Assembly: GCA_019316985.1 (NCBI GenBank)
Contig: CP079215.1
Coordinates: 1,798,001 to 1,862,000 of the forward strand
Direction of reading: 5' to 3'
DNA: 64,000 bases
Origin: Paraniabella defluvii
GTDB lineage: Bacteria; Bacteroidota; Bacteroidia; Chitinophagales; Chitinophagaceae
Position 1 is the first letter of the stretch. Each line of letters begins with the position of its first letter. The notes below the pieces were generated by a model. It ran no database searches. It saw only the letters and a program-made list of their open reading frames with translations, and had not been told where the DNA came from. Shown here piece after piece: positions 63,876-64,000 of this stretch. The translations under genes and the position numbers were made by a program.

Positions 63876-64000
63876 ATGATTTTTAGCCGGAACCGTCTTT
63901 ACCAGCTATTTCAGGTACCTCTATGCATCATGGTGGTTTTCATTTCATGCAAATCATCTCCTGAAACCGGGAACGACAAGGAACCGGGAAACTGGAACAA
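63876..64000 (+). CDS. Lipoprotein, truncated by the window end
   Basis: First 41 residues only. Starts MIFSRNRLYQLFQVPLCIMV, with lipobox VFISC and an Asn/Glu/Lys-rich mature start. The ATG lies 9 nt after the mqnC stop, so it is probably co-transcribed. The family cannot be judged from this fragment. Confidence 0.5.
   Translation, partial: MIFSRNRLYQLFQVPLCIMVVFISCKSSPETGNDKEPGNWN

Overview
The window looks like chromosome of a member of the Bacteroidota, most likely a Chitinophagaceae-type environmental bacterium. The signs are SusC/SusD pairs, many Bacteroidota-only lipoprotein and DUF families, TAnnTTTG promoters without Shine-Dalgarno sites, an alternative complex III respiratory operon, futalosine-route menaquinone synthesis (MqnC), LytS/LytTR signalling and a fused E1 alpha/beta 2-oxoacid dehydrogenase. 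No rRNA, tRNA, CRISPR array, prophage or insertion sequence was seen.

A dominant technical feature is that about four out of five genes are broken by one or more single-base indels, often in homopolymers, with the reading frame resuming immediately. This hits core respiratory genes as well as accessory ones, so I read it as uncorrected sequencing error and annotate each gene over its full span, naming the break points.

Layout: 0.08-1.0 kb fatty acid desaturase; 1.3-3.9 kb cold/stress cluster (RRM protein, cold-shock-domain protein, two ferritin-like helical-bundle families); 4.3-7.4 kb HD phosphohydrolase, then an EamA transporter-LpxH-propeller operon; 7.6-13.3 kb TonB-dependent receptor plus DUF5689 lipoprotein, divergent from a secreted EEP-family nuclease/phosphatase; 13.3-14.1 kb GH16 glucanase; 14.3-21.9 kb SusC-SusD-zinc metallohydrolase lipoprotein-DUF4302 operon; 22.4-24.0 kb HAD hydrolase, TerC and a small membrane protein; 24.2-39.0 kb a single minus-strand respiratory operon actABCDEF-coxII-coxI-cyoE-coxIII-coxIII-coxIV; 39.3-45.3 kb DUF6787 protein, purN, GH51 arabinofuranosidase, a CarboxypepD_reg-type protein and a D-aminoacylase; 45.4-50.0 kb TapB-like protein, pirin, Crp/Fnr regulator and 2-oxoacid dehydrogenase E1; 50.2-51.3 kb DUF4421 protein; 51.3-58.6 kb two halves of an M16 peptidase pair enclosing, on the other strand, a sensor kinase, a serine hydrolase, a lipoprotein and a LytTR regulator; 58.7-62.5 kb siderophore-type TonB receptor and a secreted aspartyl protease with PDZ domain; 62.7-63.9 kb mqnC, then a truncated lipoprotein.

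How it works together: MqnC supports menaquinone synthesis; menaquinol is oxidised by the ActA-F complex, which passes electrons through its own haem domains to the cytochrome oxidase encoded in the same operon, with CyoE supplying haem O. The outer-membrane systems (two TonB receptors, one SusCD locus, several secreted hydrolases) describe a cell living on polymers. The most unusual candidates are the four-gene signalling cassette at 53.0-57.3 kb, whose serine hydrolase carries a C-terminal SusE-like binding domain, the TonB receptor/DUF5689/nuclease locus at 7.6-13.3 kb, and degenerate short-period repeats in the spacers of the respiratory operon.
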